From assembly GCA_050008495.1 (NCBI GenBank), contig JBEKMN010000041.1, positions 8,477 to 72,476 of the forward strand: DNA of 64,000 nt, read 5' to 3'. The notes beneath the pieces are model-generated. The model did no database searches. It saw only the letters and a list, made by a program, of their open reading frames with translations, and was not told the DNA's origin. Origin of the DNA: CAVROP01 sp050008495. GTDB lineage: Bacteria; Acidobacteriota; Terriglobia; UBA7540. The position numbers and the translations under genes were made by a program. Numbering within the stretch: position 1 is the first letter of the stretch; the number at the start of each line of letters is the position of its first letter. Below are positions 7,872 to 15,556 of the stretch, in pieces.

Positions 7872-7901
7872 AATATAAAACCGAGGTCGGTCCGGTTGCA
7901 A
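7872..7901 (-). promoter_or_regulatory. Promoter of the CBS gene; shared divergent -35 box
   Basis: On the minus strand TTGCAA (7896-7901) is followed after 18 bases by TATATT (7872-7877). TTGCAA is its own reverse complement. On the plus strand it sits 19 bases before TATGTT (7921-7926), which would serve the ferredoxin-methyltransferase gene. The two promoters would then be mutually exclusive or co-regulated. Confidence 0.45.
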
Positions 7902-7949
7902 GCGGTTTTGGTTGCAGGATTATGTTAATCTGGCTGCGAGGTGGAGACC

Positions 7950-9311
7950 ATGGGACCTTTCCGTTATCACGTGTTCGTCTGCGAGCAGCAGAAGGCTGAG
8001 GGGGTGCCATGCTGTGCGGCACGCGGCTCTGCGAAGGTGCTCGAGGCATTGCGCAAAGAGGTGGCTGAGAGGGGGCTGGCGAATGACGTGCTGGTCACCG
8101 CCTGCGGCTCGTTCGGCCTTTGCGATCGCGGGCCGAACATGATTGTTTACCCCGAGGGTGTCTGGTATTCAAGCGTGGGGCCGCAGGACGTGCCGGAAAT
8201 CGTGAAATCGCACTTTCAGGGTGGACAGGTTGTGGAGCGCTTGGCGAATAAAGATGCGGCGGCTCTCAAGCAGGAAATCTGCGCCAACCGCGACAAGGCC
8301 CTAGCCGCGCAACGCGCGCAAGCTGCCTCCGGGGTTCTTCCCGACGATATGAACCGCACCCTGCGAGGATTTCAGGAAAGCCGAGTAGTCCTCACGGCCG
8401 TCGAGTTGGATCTGTTTACCGCCGTGGGAAGCGGGGCGACCGCGGCTGAGGTATCTGCCCGCGTGGGCGGCGACCCGCGCGCCACGGAAATGCTGTTGAA
8501 CGCACTCGTCGCGATGGGATGGTTGGCTAAGCAGGGCGCCGTCTTTAGTAATTCTCCTTTGAGCGCAAGGTATTTCGCGGCGGGGTCTGCGGATGACTCG
8601 CGGACTGCCACGCTGCATTTGGCGCACTTGTGGGAGACGTGGTCCACGCTCACCGAGTGCGTTCGCGCGGGCACCTCGGTGATTCGCCAGGCAACGGCAA
8701 AGAGAGGCGAAGATTGGACGCGCGCGTTCATTGCTGCCATGCATCGCAACGCACGCGCGCGTGCGCCGCTGGTGGTCAGCGCCGTCGGCACGGAAGGTGT
8801 GTCCCGCATGTTAGATGTGGGCGGTGGCTCGGGCGCCTATTCCATCGCCTTTGCGAGCGCAAAGGAGAATCTCGAAGTTGACCTCCTGGACTTGGCGCAG
8901 GTCCTCCCCATCACGCAAGGACACATCGAAGACGCAGGTCTTGCGGGTCGCATTCGAACGAAGCCGGGAGACTTGCGCTCCGACCAACTCGGAGTTGGAT
9001 ACGACCTGGTGCTGGTATCGGCCATCTGCCACATGCTGGGCGTCGATGAAAACAGGGATCTCTTGAAGCGATGCTTCCAGGCCCTTGCACCAAAGGGCCG
9101 CTTGGTGATCCAGGACTTCATCCTCGAGCCCGGTAAGACCGCGCCCAAATCAGCCGCATTGTTTGCATTGAATATGCTGGTGGGGACGCGTGGGGGAAGC
9201 ACCTACGCCGAGGCGGAATATGCTGCCTGGCTCACGGAAGCAGGCTTCGGGGACGCGCGGCATGTCCGCCTGCCCGGGCCCTCGGGGCTGATCATCGGCC
9301 GCCGATCGTAG
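7950..9311 (+). CDS. [2Fe-2S] ferredoxin domain fused to an O-methyltransferase
   Basis: The 453 residues fall into two parts. Residues 1-100 are a thioredoxin-like [2Fe-2S] ferredoxin with C11, C21/C22, C52 and C58 and the signature GPNMIVYPEGVWY. Residues about 120-453 are a hydroxyindole/COMT-type SAM methyltransferase: a winged-helix dimerisation part (ELDLFTAVGSGATAAEVSAR), then the SAM-binding loop MLDVGGGSGAYSIAFA and a C-terminal Rossmann domain. The ATG at 7950 follows GAGGTGGAG and is preferred to the GTG at 7941. Such methyltransferases act on phenols or tetrapyrroles; the ferredoxin part suggests a redox-linked substrate or electron delivery. The gene is convergent with a radical SAM gene. 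Confidence 0.85.
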   Translation: MGPFRYHVFVCEQQKAEGVPCCAARGSAKVLEALRKEVAERGLANDVLVTACGSFGLCDRGPNMIVYPEGVWYSSVGPQDVPEIVKSHFQGGQVVERLANKDAAALKQEICANRDKALAAQRAQAASGVLPDDMNRTLRGFQESRVVLTAVELDLFTAVGSGATAAEVSARVGGDPRATEMLLNALVAMGWLAKQGAVFSNSPLSARYFAAGSADDSRTATLHLAHLWETWSTLTECVRAGTSVIRQATAKRGEDWTRAFIAAMHRNARARAPLVVSAVGTEGVSRMLDVGGGSGAYSIAFASAKENLEVDLLDLAQVLPITQGHIEDAGLAGRIRTKPGDLRSDQLGVGYDLVLVSAICHMLGVDENRDLLKRCFQALAPKGRLVIQDFILEPGKTAPKSAALFALNMLVGTRGGSTYAEAEYAAWLTEAGFGDARHVRLPGPSGLIIGRRS

Positions 9312-9331
9312 GAGTCAGGCAAGCCCTGCGC

Positions 9332-11035
9332 CTACATCGCGGTTGTGGCCAGGGTGTGAAGGTATTTCTCGAGCTTCTTACTCGCCATCTCTCGCAGCGC
9401 GTGCCCGTAAGGGACAAGTTCGAGGTTAAACTGATCGCAGGCGGACTCGAACTGCTGAGCCAGATCGGAGAGATAGGCTTTGGCGCGGGCCTGGCCGCCT
9501 TCGAGTTCCACTCCGTACTCATGCAGTTTAGCCCGGGCTTTCTCGGTTAGCTTATCAAGCTCTGTGGAGAGATCGCCGCGAACCTTGTCGAACCTGGCCA
9601 GCGCACGGCTATACGACGCGTTGTCTCGCTCGATGCGGCGGGTAAGAAAACTCCCTCGAAGCCGGATGCCAAAATCGAACCAGCGCCCGTGGACCAGTTG
9701 CCGGAGCGCCTCACTGACGGAGTAGAACTGGCGGGAAATCCGGAAGATTCCTGCTTGAAGCTCGGAGGGGCTGATGTGCGAAGGGCAAACCACCGCGTGC
9801 TGAGCGTCGAAAAGCTGCCAGTCGCCCCAGGCGAAGATCCGTTTCTCCTCGGCAAGGCGGCGGGTGAGGGGTGGCCCCGGCAAGGCAGTCAGTGCAAAAA
9901 ACTGTGTGGTGGTGAGGCGTGTGCTTCGAGCGAACTCCAGCGTCTCGCGCAGGGTCTCCGGTGTGTCGGCGTCGGAGCCCAGCACGAACATGCCATGCAC
10001 CCGGATCCCCGCTTCCTCAAACGCCGCGATAGCGCGCCTGTTTTTCTCGAGGGTGGAGTGTTTGTTGAAGAGTTTGAGAGTTTCTTCGTTCACCGACTCG
10101 AGGCCGATGAAAACCATGGCACAGTTGGCTCGCTTCATCAGCTTCAGCAGTTCCCGATCCTGCGCCGTCTCCACCCGCACTTGGGCGAACCAGCGCGGCA
10201 TCTTGACTCCTTCCGCGAGCAGCCGCTCCAGCAGCCGCGTGGTGCGGTCGCGATTGGCGGCGAAGATATCATCGCCGAAGAAGATCGGCTTGCCGTTCAA
10301 CTGGATGGTGTGGCGGACCAAGGCCAGAGCCGCATCGTCGCTGAGGAAACGGAATCCGCGCCCAAAGTTCTCAATCACCGAGCAGAACTCGCATTCATAG
10401 GGGCAGCCGCGCGACGTATTGACAACGTTGTGAGTAATGCCCCGATTGACGTGATCGGGGTACAGAGGGAAAGGAAGGTCGGAGAGCTCTTCGCCGGTCA
10501 GGTAAGGACGATCCGGATTGCAGATGACTTCGCCGTCTGGGCCAAGATAACTCACTCCCAACAGATCGTCGAGATGCGGCCGCTCGAGGTTGTCTTGCAG
10601 GCGTTCGAGCAACAGCGGTAGGGTAAAGTCCCCCTCGTGGGTGACGACCACGTCGCCAAATTGCAGAGACTCATCCGGCAACGCTGTGGGGTGCGGGCCG
10701 CCAAAGACAATCTTCACGTCGGGATTGAGCGTGCGAACGCGCCGTGCCAATTCAAATGACTGGTTCGCCGTGCGCGTGATGACAGAGAGCCCCAGGACGT
10801 CCGTATCGGCCAATCGCTTCCAATCATCAGCATCCAGGCGGCCCGCGGCGCGGTTGTACTGCGGGTCGAGCGTGACCACGTCCTCGTAACCCGCCCGCCG
10901 GCAGACCGCAGCCAGCAAGGGTACGCCGCGCGCGGGATAGCGGAACAGCGAATAGACGTCTTTCGCCATTCGGCCGTCCAGCCGCCCATCCACGGTGGCG
11001 GGCAACTCGACAATAGTAACGCGCAGGTCCTTCAC
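9332..11035 (-). CDS. B12-binding-domain radical SAM protein
   Basis: This 567-residue protein has an N-terminal cobalamin-binding-like Rossmann domain (about 1-150, GGPHPTALPDE), then a radical SAM barrel with the cluster motif C211-PYE-C215-EF-C218, and a helical C-terminal extension of about 150 residues rich in Lys, Glu and Ala. Relatives include methylthiotransferase-like and B12-dependent methylating or ring-forming enzymes (for example the BchE/HpnJ groups); substrate unknown. The B12 DxHxxG motif is not evident, so cobalamin binding may be base-on or absent. The gene is convergent with the ferredoxin-methyltransferase, 20 bases away. Confidence 0.85.
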   Translation of the reverse strand: MKDLRVTIVELPATVDGRLDGRMAKDVYSLFRYPARGVPLLAAVCRRAGYEDVVTLDPQYNRAAGRLDADDWKRLADTDVLGLSVITRTANQSFELARRVRTLNPDVKIVFGGPHPTALPDESLQFGDVVVTHEGDFTLPLLLERLQDNLERPHLDDLLGVSYLGPDGEVICNPDRPYLTGEELSDLPFPLYPDHVNRGITHNVVNTSRGCPYECEFCSVIENFGRGFRFLSDDAALALVRHTIQLNGKPIFFGDDIFAANRDRTTRLLERLLAEGVKMPRWFAQVRVETAQDRELLKLMKRANCAMVFIGLESVNEETLKLFNKHSTLEKNRRAIAAFEEAGIRVHGMFVLGSDADTPETLRETLEFARSTRLTTTQFFALTALPGPPLTRRLAEEKRIFAWGDWQLFDAQHAVVCPSHISPSELQAGIFRISRQFYSVSEALRQLVHGRWFDFGIRLRGSFLTRRIERDNASYSRALARFDKVRGDLSTELDKLTEKARAKLHEYGVELEGGQARAKAYLSDLAQQFESACDQFNLELVPYGHALREMASKKLEKYLHTLATTAM

Positions 11036-11269
11036 CGAAACACCTTCCCTTCATTTGTACGACATCAGCACTGCACAAGTTTTTCCGACTACAGCACGCA
11101 CGAATTGGGGCTCCCACAATACAGCGAGGGCGCGTACGATGTCCATAGTACGAAATCTGAACATGACTTGACAGCAACTGTCAGTTCAAAATTGCTCACA
11201 TCGGGGATTTACATGCACGTTTGCGGCCACCCGCCTATCGGCGCCTGATGGTAGCTTCCAAGTTCCGGC

Positions 11270-11319
11270 GTAGCGCTGGCCTTTAGGCCAGCATCTGCCG
11301 ACCTAAAGGTCGGCGCTAC
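11270..11319. repeat. GTAGCGC palindromic repeat, copy 1
   Basis: The ends GTAGCGC and GCGCTAC bracket two small hairpins, TGGCCTTTAGGCCA and CCGACCTAAAGGTCGG. A second member with longer interior lies at 40967-41040. Confidence 0.85.
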
Positions 11320-11347
11320 GAGTCAAATTGGGACACCACCTGCCTGA

Positions 11348-11377
11348 TTGAACCGTTGACGGCGATTGCTATAGAAT
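11348..11377 (+). promoter_or_regulatory. Promoter candidate for the amidase-rdgB gene row
   Basis: TTGAAC (11348-11353) and TATAGA (11370-11375) are 16 bases apart; an overlapping TAGAAT at 11372 gives 18. The leader to the TTG start would be about 45 bases. Confidence 0.4.
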
Positions 11378-11427
11378 GACAAGGTTGGTTCGACATTGGC
11401 TTGGCACACGATGAGAAGGGAAAACGC

Positions 11428-12972
11428 TTGCAGTCGCTGAAGAAATATCTGCCTGGATCCTGGCGCAAGCTTCTGCTTTCCCTGACCCTTCTAATCAGCG
11501 GTTTGGGGCTGCTCTTATGGCCTGTGCGCACTCTGCGAAGTGACAACTTTGTTTTTTACTTCCCTACTTCGCGGCGCGTCATTCCTCTGGAATTGATCGA
11601 TAGCGTCCAGTATTTGCCCCTTCTTCCCGTCCTCAACTTGGTGGGAACGCTGAACGGCCTGACGGAACGCCGGAACAATCTCAAGGTGGCTTTTGGAGAC
11701 AGCCACATCGAGCTTCATGACGGCGATCCAAGAGTTCGTCTCGATAAGAAGACCTTGATTCTGGCGGCTCCGGTGCGGGTTTCGAATGGGAAATGGATGG
11801 TGCCCAGCGACTTTCTGACCACCGTGCTGGCCAGGCTAACGAGCCAGGATGTGGAGTATCAAATCGGAACGAACCGGGTTTTCATAGGCAATATCAAACC
11901 CGGCTCGTTTACCTTGCGCCTGGAACAGGAGAGCAACGGCGCGAGGCTCACCTTTCAGTTCACCGACAAGGTGACGGTTCACACGGAGTCGGCTAACGGG
12001 AAGTGGGTCATGTTCCTGGGGGACCACCCCATCCAACCTCTTGAACAATCATTTCACTTCCAGAATCCTTATGTCAGCGACGTGCGATTCGACGATCAGG
12101 ACGGACTTCCCAAGCTTGTCATCACTCCATCCGCAGGAGGCCTGAACTTCTATCCCGAATTGTCCGAAGGTGGCAAGATGTTGCGAGCTGAGGTCTCCAA
12201 CCCGGCGCCGGCGCAGCCCCCGCCCCAGACGCCGAAAGCGCCTCCGCCCGCCACGCCGTCTTCGACTGCCGCCACTGCGCCACCCGTCGCACCAGGGCCT
12301 GCCACGGGCACTGCTGCGCCAGCCGGGCCCGCCACGCCGACGGGTCCGCCCTTGCCGGTCGTGGCGTTGGACGCCGGGCACGGCGGCGAGGACAACGGCG
12401 CGCGCAGCCGAGACGGTGTTCTGGAGAAAGAGCTGGTTGCGCAGCTCGTGGAGCGAGTGCGCCAGGCACTGCTTACCACGGGCAAATTCCGGGTCATCAT
12501 GACCCGCACGGGCGACGCGAATGTGACCTTCGAACAGCGCGCCGTGGCCGCGAATGTTGCAGGCGCTGCGTATTTCCTCACCTTTCATGCCGGCGACTTA
12601 GGCGGCGGCTCGCCGCAGGTGGCAATTTACACCTACCAATCGCCTGGCTCGGCAAGCCCTTCCCCGGAAGGCGGGGCCAATCCCTTTTTCGTGGCGTGGG
12701 ATCGAATCCAGGAAAACCACCTCGAGCAAAGCGGCAAACTCGCTCAGACCATCGAACGGGACCTTGCTGTCCTCGCTGGAGTCACAGTCGATCCGCCTAC
12801 GGCAGCGCCGGAACGCACTTTGCGCAGTGTCAATGCGCCGGCCGTGGCAATTGAGATCGGCAGCCTATCGCCCGATGTCGACGCCGGCCCGCTGACCGAC
12901 GCGGCATTTCAACTCCACCTTTCATCCATCGTGGCTGAAGCGCTGAGCGCTTTGCAGGCTGGAGGCGCCTGA
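11428..12972 (+). CDS. N-acetylmuramoyl-L-alanine amidase (Amidase_3) with N-terminal extension
   Basis: This protein of about 514 residues has an N-terminal membrane segment, a long periplasmic region resembling copper-amine-oxidase-N/AMIN-type domains, a Pro/Ala-rich linker, and a C-terminal zinc amidase. Amidase landmarks are LDAGHGGEDNGA with the first zinc His, the Glu of VLEKEL, the His of LTFHAGD and the catalytic Glu of AIEIGSLS. It cleaves septal peptidoglycan between MurNAc and L-Ala. I choose the TTG at 11428 because GAGAAGGG lies 8 bases upstream; a TTG at 11401 would add nine residues. It opens a co-directional row with the GerMN gene, rph and rdgB. Confidence 0.85.
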   Translation: MQSLKKYLPGSWRKLLLSLTLLISGLGLLLWPVRTLRSDNFVFYFPTSRRVIPLELIDSVQYLPLLPVLNLVGTLNGLTERRNNLKVAFGDSHIELHDGDPRVRLDKKTLILAAPVRVSNGKWMVPSDFLTTVLARLTSQDVEYQIGTNRVFIGNIKPGSFTLRLEQESNGARLTFQFTDKVTVHTESANGKWVMFLGDHPIQPLEQSFHFQNPYVSDVRFDDQDGLPKLVITPSAGGLNFYPELSEGGKMLRAEVSNPAPAQPPPQTPKAPPPATPSSTAATAPPVAPGPATGTAAPAGPATPTGPPLPVVALDAGHGGEDNGARSRDGVLEKELVAQLVERVRQALLTTGKFRVIMTRTGDANVTFEQRAVAANVAGAAYFLTFHAGDLGGGSPQVAIYTYQSPGSASPSPEGGANPFFVAWDRIQENHLEQSGKLAQTIERDLAVLAGVTVDPPTAAPERTLRSVNAPAVAIEIGSLSPDVDAGPLTDAAFQLHLSSIVAEALSALQAGGA

Positions 12973-12975
12973 GAC

Positions 12976-13575
12976 ATGAGCCGCCGCGCCAAGATTTTCT
13001 GGATTGCCCTGTTGGTGGTGTTTGCCGGAGGGCTCTTCTATTTGCGTTCGCTGGCGCGGCGTGTCTTTTTTGAACCTCCTGCGCATAGTGACGAATCTGC
13101 TAAAGCCCGCTTGAGCGAGGCGGTCTTGCAGTCCGGCGCCGGGCCCAATGAAATCGCTGTCCTGTTCTTCCCTTCGCTGAGCGGCCGGGGCCTTGTGGCG
13201 GAGAGCCGGCCGATCAAATGGGCGCCGTCCGCGGCCGACCGAGTGCGCCAGGTTCTGCTGGCGCTGGCGGAGGGGCCGAGCCAACGCCTCGGCCACCCGC
13301 TGGCGGCCGCAACCACCGTTCGCGCCGTCTTCTTAACCTTGGACGGAACGGCTTACGTAGACCTTTCGAGCGATCTGGTCAGCGGCATCTACCCGGGAAT
13401 TGAAGCCGAGTCTCTAGCTGTTTATTCCATCGTGAACTCAATTACCACCAACATCCCTGCGGTTAAAAGGGTCAAGATCCTCATTCAGGGCCAGGACGTT
13501 GACACGCTCGAGGGTCACGCGGACTTGACCGAAGCTATCGTTCCCGATCCAACGCTGCTGAAAGGCAACCCGTGA
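12976..13575 (+). CDS. GerMN-domain protein
   Basis: This 199-residue protein has an N-terminal membrane anchor (about 7-25) and one GerMN domain (about 60-175: VLLALAEGP, AVFLTLDGTAYVDLSSDLV, YSIVNSI). GerMN domains occur in spore germination protein GerM and in envelope lipoproteins, and frequently neighbour amidases. The gene starts 3 bases after the amidase stop codon, so the two are translationally linked and likely act together on the cell wall. There is no lipobox. Confidence 0.85.
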   Translation: MSRRAKIFWIALLVVFAGGLFYLRSLARRVFFEPPAHSDESAKARLSEAVLQSGAGPNEIAVLFFPSLSGRGLVAESRPIKWAPSAADRVRQVLLALAEGPSQRLGHPLAAATTVRAVFLTLDGTAYVDLSSDLVSGIYPGIEAESLAVYSIVNSITTNIPAVKRVKILIQGQDVDTLEGHADLTEAIVPDPTLLKGNP

Positions 13576-13582
13576 AATGCGC

Positions 13583-13607
13583 AGGGGCGGTTCGCGAACC
13601 TCCCCTA
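13583..13607. repeat. GGGGCGGTT palindrome, copy 1
   Basis: AGGGGCGGTTCGCGAACC followed by TCCCCT forms a palindrome between the GerMN gene and rph. Other members are at 39638-39665, 52145-52167 and 52231-52257. Confidence 0.8.
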
Positions 13608-13623
13608 CAACTCAGGAGATCGC

Positions 13624-14427
13624 ATGTCCTCGACGCCAAAACTCTTATCAGGTCTGCTTTATTCCGGTGGCAAGCTGGTCCGTCCGGACCGGCGTCCCGC
13701 CGCGGAACTGAGACCTGTCGAAATCGTACCCAACTTCATCACTTCCGCGGAGGGATCGGCGCTGATTCGCCTGGGTGAAACTCAGGTGATTTGCACGGCC
13801 ACGGTCGAAGACGGTGTTCCGCCTTTCCAGAAAGGCACTGGTCGAGGCTGGATTACCAGTGAATACGCCATGATCCCCCGCGCCACCGAAGACCGCACTC
13901 CGAGAGAGGTGATGCGCGGACGCCAAGGCGGCAGGAGCATGGAAATTCAGCGTTTGATCGGAAGATCGTTGCGCGCCGTGACCGACCTCGAGGCGCTGGG
14001 CGAGCGCACGATCTGGATCGATTGCGACGTAATCCGCGCGGATGGCGGAACTCGAACGGCCTCGATCACGGGTTCCCTCGTGGCGCTGGGCTTGGCTTTC
14101 CAGAGGCTCGCGGGACTCAAGGCCCTGCGCCGCAATCCCATCCGGGACTATGTCGCGGCGATCAGTGTGGGAATTGTGGGCGGAGAAACCCTGCTCGATC
14201 TGGTTTACGCCGAAGACTCGAATGCCGACGTGGACATGAATGTGGTGATGACCGGCTCCGGCCGACTGGTGGAAGTGCAAGCCACCGCGGAAGGCAAACC
14301 CTTCAGCCTCGATAATCTTAATACCCTGATCGAAGTCGCTCGACCGGGCATCGAAAAGCTGTTGGCCGTCCAGCGCTCGATTCTGAAATTGGAACCACGC
14401 GAGGCAGGCGGGCAGGTGGGCAGGTAG
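13624..14427 (+). CDS. rph: Ribonuclease PH
   Basis: RNase PH trims tRNA 3' ends by phosphorolysis as a hexamer. The 267-residue sequence shows family hallmarks: RPDRR near residue 20, GETQVICTATVE, GRGWITSEYAMIPRAT, GRSLRA, DCDVIRADGGTRTASITG and DLVYAEDSNADVDMNVVMT. The usual length is about 240. The last six residues or so (AGGQVGR) run into the 26-copy octamer array and are repeat-derived. An AGGAG-type site precedes the ATG. rdgB follows about 290 bases on, a common pairing. Confidence 0.97.
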   Translation: MSSTPKLLSGLLYSGGKLVRPDRRPAAELRPVEIVPNFITSAEGSALIRLGETQVICTATVEDGVPPFQKGTGRGWITSEYAMIPRATEDRTPREVMRGRQGGRSMEIQRLIGRSLRAVTDLEALGERTIWIDCDVIRADGGTRTASITGSLVALGLAFQRLAGLKALRRNPIRDYVAAISVGIVGGETLLDLVYAEDSNADVDMNVVMTGSGRLVEVQATAEGKPFSLDNLNTLIEVARPGIEKLLAVQRSILKLEPREAGGQVGR

Positions 14428-14610
14428 GCAGGTGGGCAGATGGGCAGGTAGGCAAATGGGCAGGTGGGCAGATGGGCAGGTGGGCAGGTGGGCAGATGGG
14501 CAGGTAGGCAAATGGGCAGGTGGGCAGATGGGCAGGTAGGCAGGCGGGCAGATGGGCAGGTAGGCAGGTAGGCAGGTGGGCAGGTGGGCAGGTAGGCAGG
14601 TGGGCAGGTC
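14403..14610. repeat. Octamer tandem array, 26 units
   Basis: Exactly 26 contiguous 8-mers fill 208 bp. The first five bases are GGCAG (GGCAA in two units); the last three vary among GTG, ATG, GTA, CG-type and GTC. The array begins inside the rph coding end. It is G-rich on the plus strand with regular GG pairs. A five-unit relative is at 3571-3610. Confidence 0.95.
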
Positions 14611-14624
14611 CGTTGATGAAACCC

Positions 14625-14652
14625 TGTCATCCTGAGCGAAGCGAAGGACCTC
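14625..14652. repeat. Dispersed GTCATCCTGAG repeat, copy 2
   Basis: GTCATCCTGAGCGAAGCGAA followed by GGACCTCT. It lies 14 bases after the octamer array. Confidence 0.75.
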
Positions 14653-14719
14653 TGTAGTTGTTCGTAAACCAGCCATGCTTTATACTTCACACTTCAGACT
14701 TTAAACTCCGATTTCCCTG

Positions 14720-15424
14720 ATGCCCCTTATCACTCCCGATTCGCCGCTCTATCTGGCATCCTCGAACCCTGGTAAGCTCCGGGAGTTCAGCGCCGCGGCC
14801 TTAGCGCGCGGCATTCGCGTAGAACCCTTACCCGGTTTCAAGAGCCTTCCGGCCTGCATCGAAGATGGCAACAGCTTCGAAGAGAATGCTCGCAAGAAAG
14901 CACTGCACTACAGCGCCTTCGTCTCGGGCGCAGTGTTCGCGGACGATTCGGGGATCAGTGTGGACGCGCTGGGAGGCGCGCCGGGGATATTCTCCGCCCG
15001 CTTCGCAGGACCTGACGCGACCGACGATGAAAACAATCGCAAACTGATAGAAGAGTTGGGCCGCGTCGAGAGGGCGGCGAAAGGCTCAGCCTCAGCTTCT
15101 CTTCCAACGCTCTCCAAAGAAGGGGTTGGTGCGCGCGAGGCGCAGAGCCGAACGTCTCGCCGCGCCGCGCACTACGTCTGCGTTATCGCCCTGGCGCACT
15201 CAGGCCGCATTCTCGGCGTTACCGAGGGAAGAGCGGACGGTGTGATCCTTGATGAACCGCGGGGAGCAGGAGGCTTCGGTTATGACCCATACTTCTTCTA
15301 TGCGCCACTCGGTATGACTTTTGCCGAGCTGCAACCCGACGAGAAATACGCCGTTTCACATCGTGGCAGGGCATTTCGTCAACTGCTGGACCTGATCGAA
15401 AACGCCACCGCCAAGTCATCTTGA
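14720..15424 (+). CDS. rdgB: XTP/dITP pyrophosphatase (RdgB/HAM1 family)
   Basis: This enzyme hydrolyses dITP, XTP and ITP to keep deaminated purines out of DNA. Motifs are YLASSNPGKLREF, SFEENARKKA, FADDSGISVDALGG, PGIFSARFAG, GFGYDPYF and SHRGRAF. At 234 residues it is about 30 longer than usual. The excess is a Ser/Ala-rich insert (about residues 116-150) between the NNRKLIEEL helix and the HYVCVIAL strand. The gene follows rph in the same direction. Confidence 0.95.
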   Translation: MPLITPDSPLYLASSNPGKLREFSAAALARGIRVEPLPGFKSLPACIEDGNSFEENARKKALHYSAFVSGAVFADDSGISVDALGGAPGIFSARFAGPDATDDENNRKLIEELGRVERAAKGSASASLPTLSKEGVGAREAQSRTSRRAAHYVCVIALAHSGRILGVTEGRADGVILDEPRGAGGFGYDPYFFYAPLGMTFAELQPDEKYAVSHRGRAFRQLLDLIENATAKSS

Positions 15425-15466
15425 GTGGACATGGGCCTGTGGCCGACGCATGGAAAACCCAGCACT

Positions 15467-15541
15467 CGTCACCCCCGCGCAAGCGGGGGTCCATCGTCAG
15501 TGAAGGGGACAATGGATTCCCGCTTTCGCGGGAATGACGTC
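15467..15541. repeat. GCAA/TTTC double-hairpin repeat, copy 2
   Basis: A stem ACCCCCGC with loop GCAA, then a stem ATTCCCGC with loop TTTC. Compared with copy 1 (7294-7362), the stem variants are on opposite loops while pairing is preserved. Confidence 0.85.
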
Positions 15542-15556
15542 ACTTGCAGGCGGTCT

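Larger units (their letters stand above)
11036..11427. other. Intergenic region with operator-like palindrome, repeat and promoter
   Basis: I see no gene here. It holds a 15-bp palindrome TGACAGCAACTGTCA (11169-11183), the GTAGCGC repeat at 11270-11319, and a plus-strand promoter candidate TTGAAC-16-TATAGA (11348-11375) for the amidase operon. Confidence 0.6.

Noticed and set aside
9689..10621. A 310-residue plus-strand frame inside the radical SAM gene.
   Set aside because: The minus-strand frame has the full radical SAM motif set; this is its shadow.
14403..14610. Possible CRISPR array.
   Set aside because: The period is 8 bp with no 20-40 bp unique spacers, and no cas genes are present in the window.
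13648..14690. Two long minus-strand frames with Pro/Cys/Leu repeats (LPTCPPAYLP).
   Set aside because: They are translations of the 26-copy octamer array and of the antisense of rph; not a repeat protein gene.
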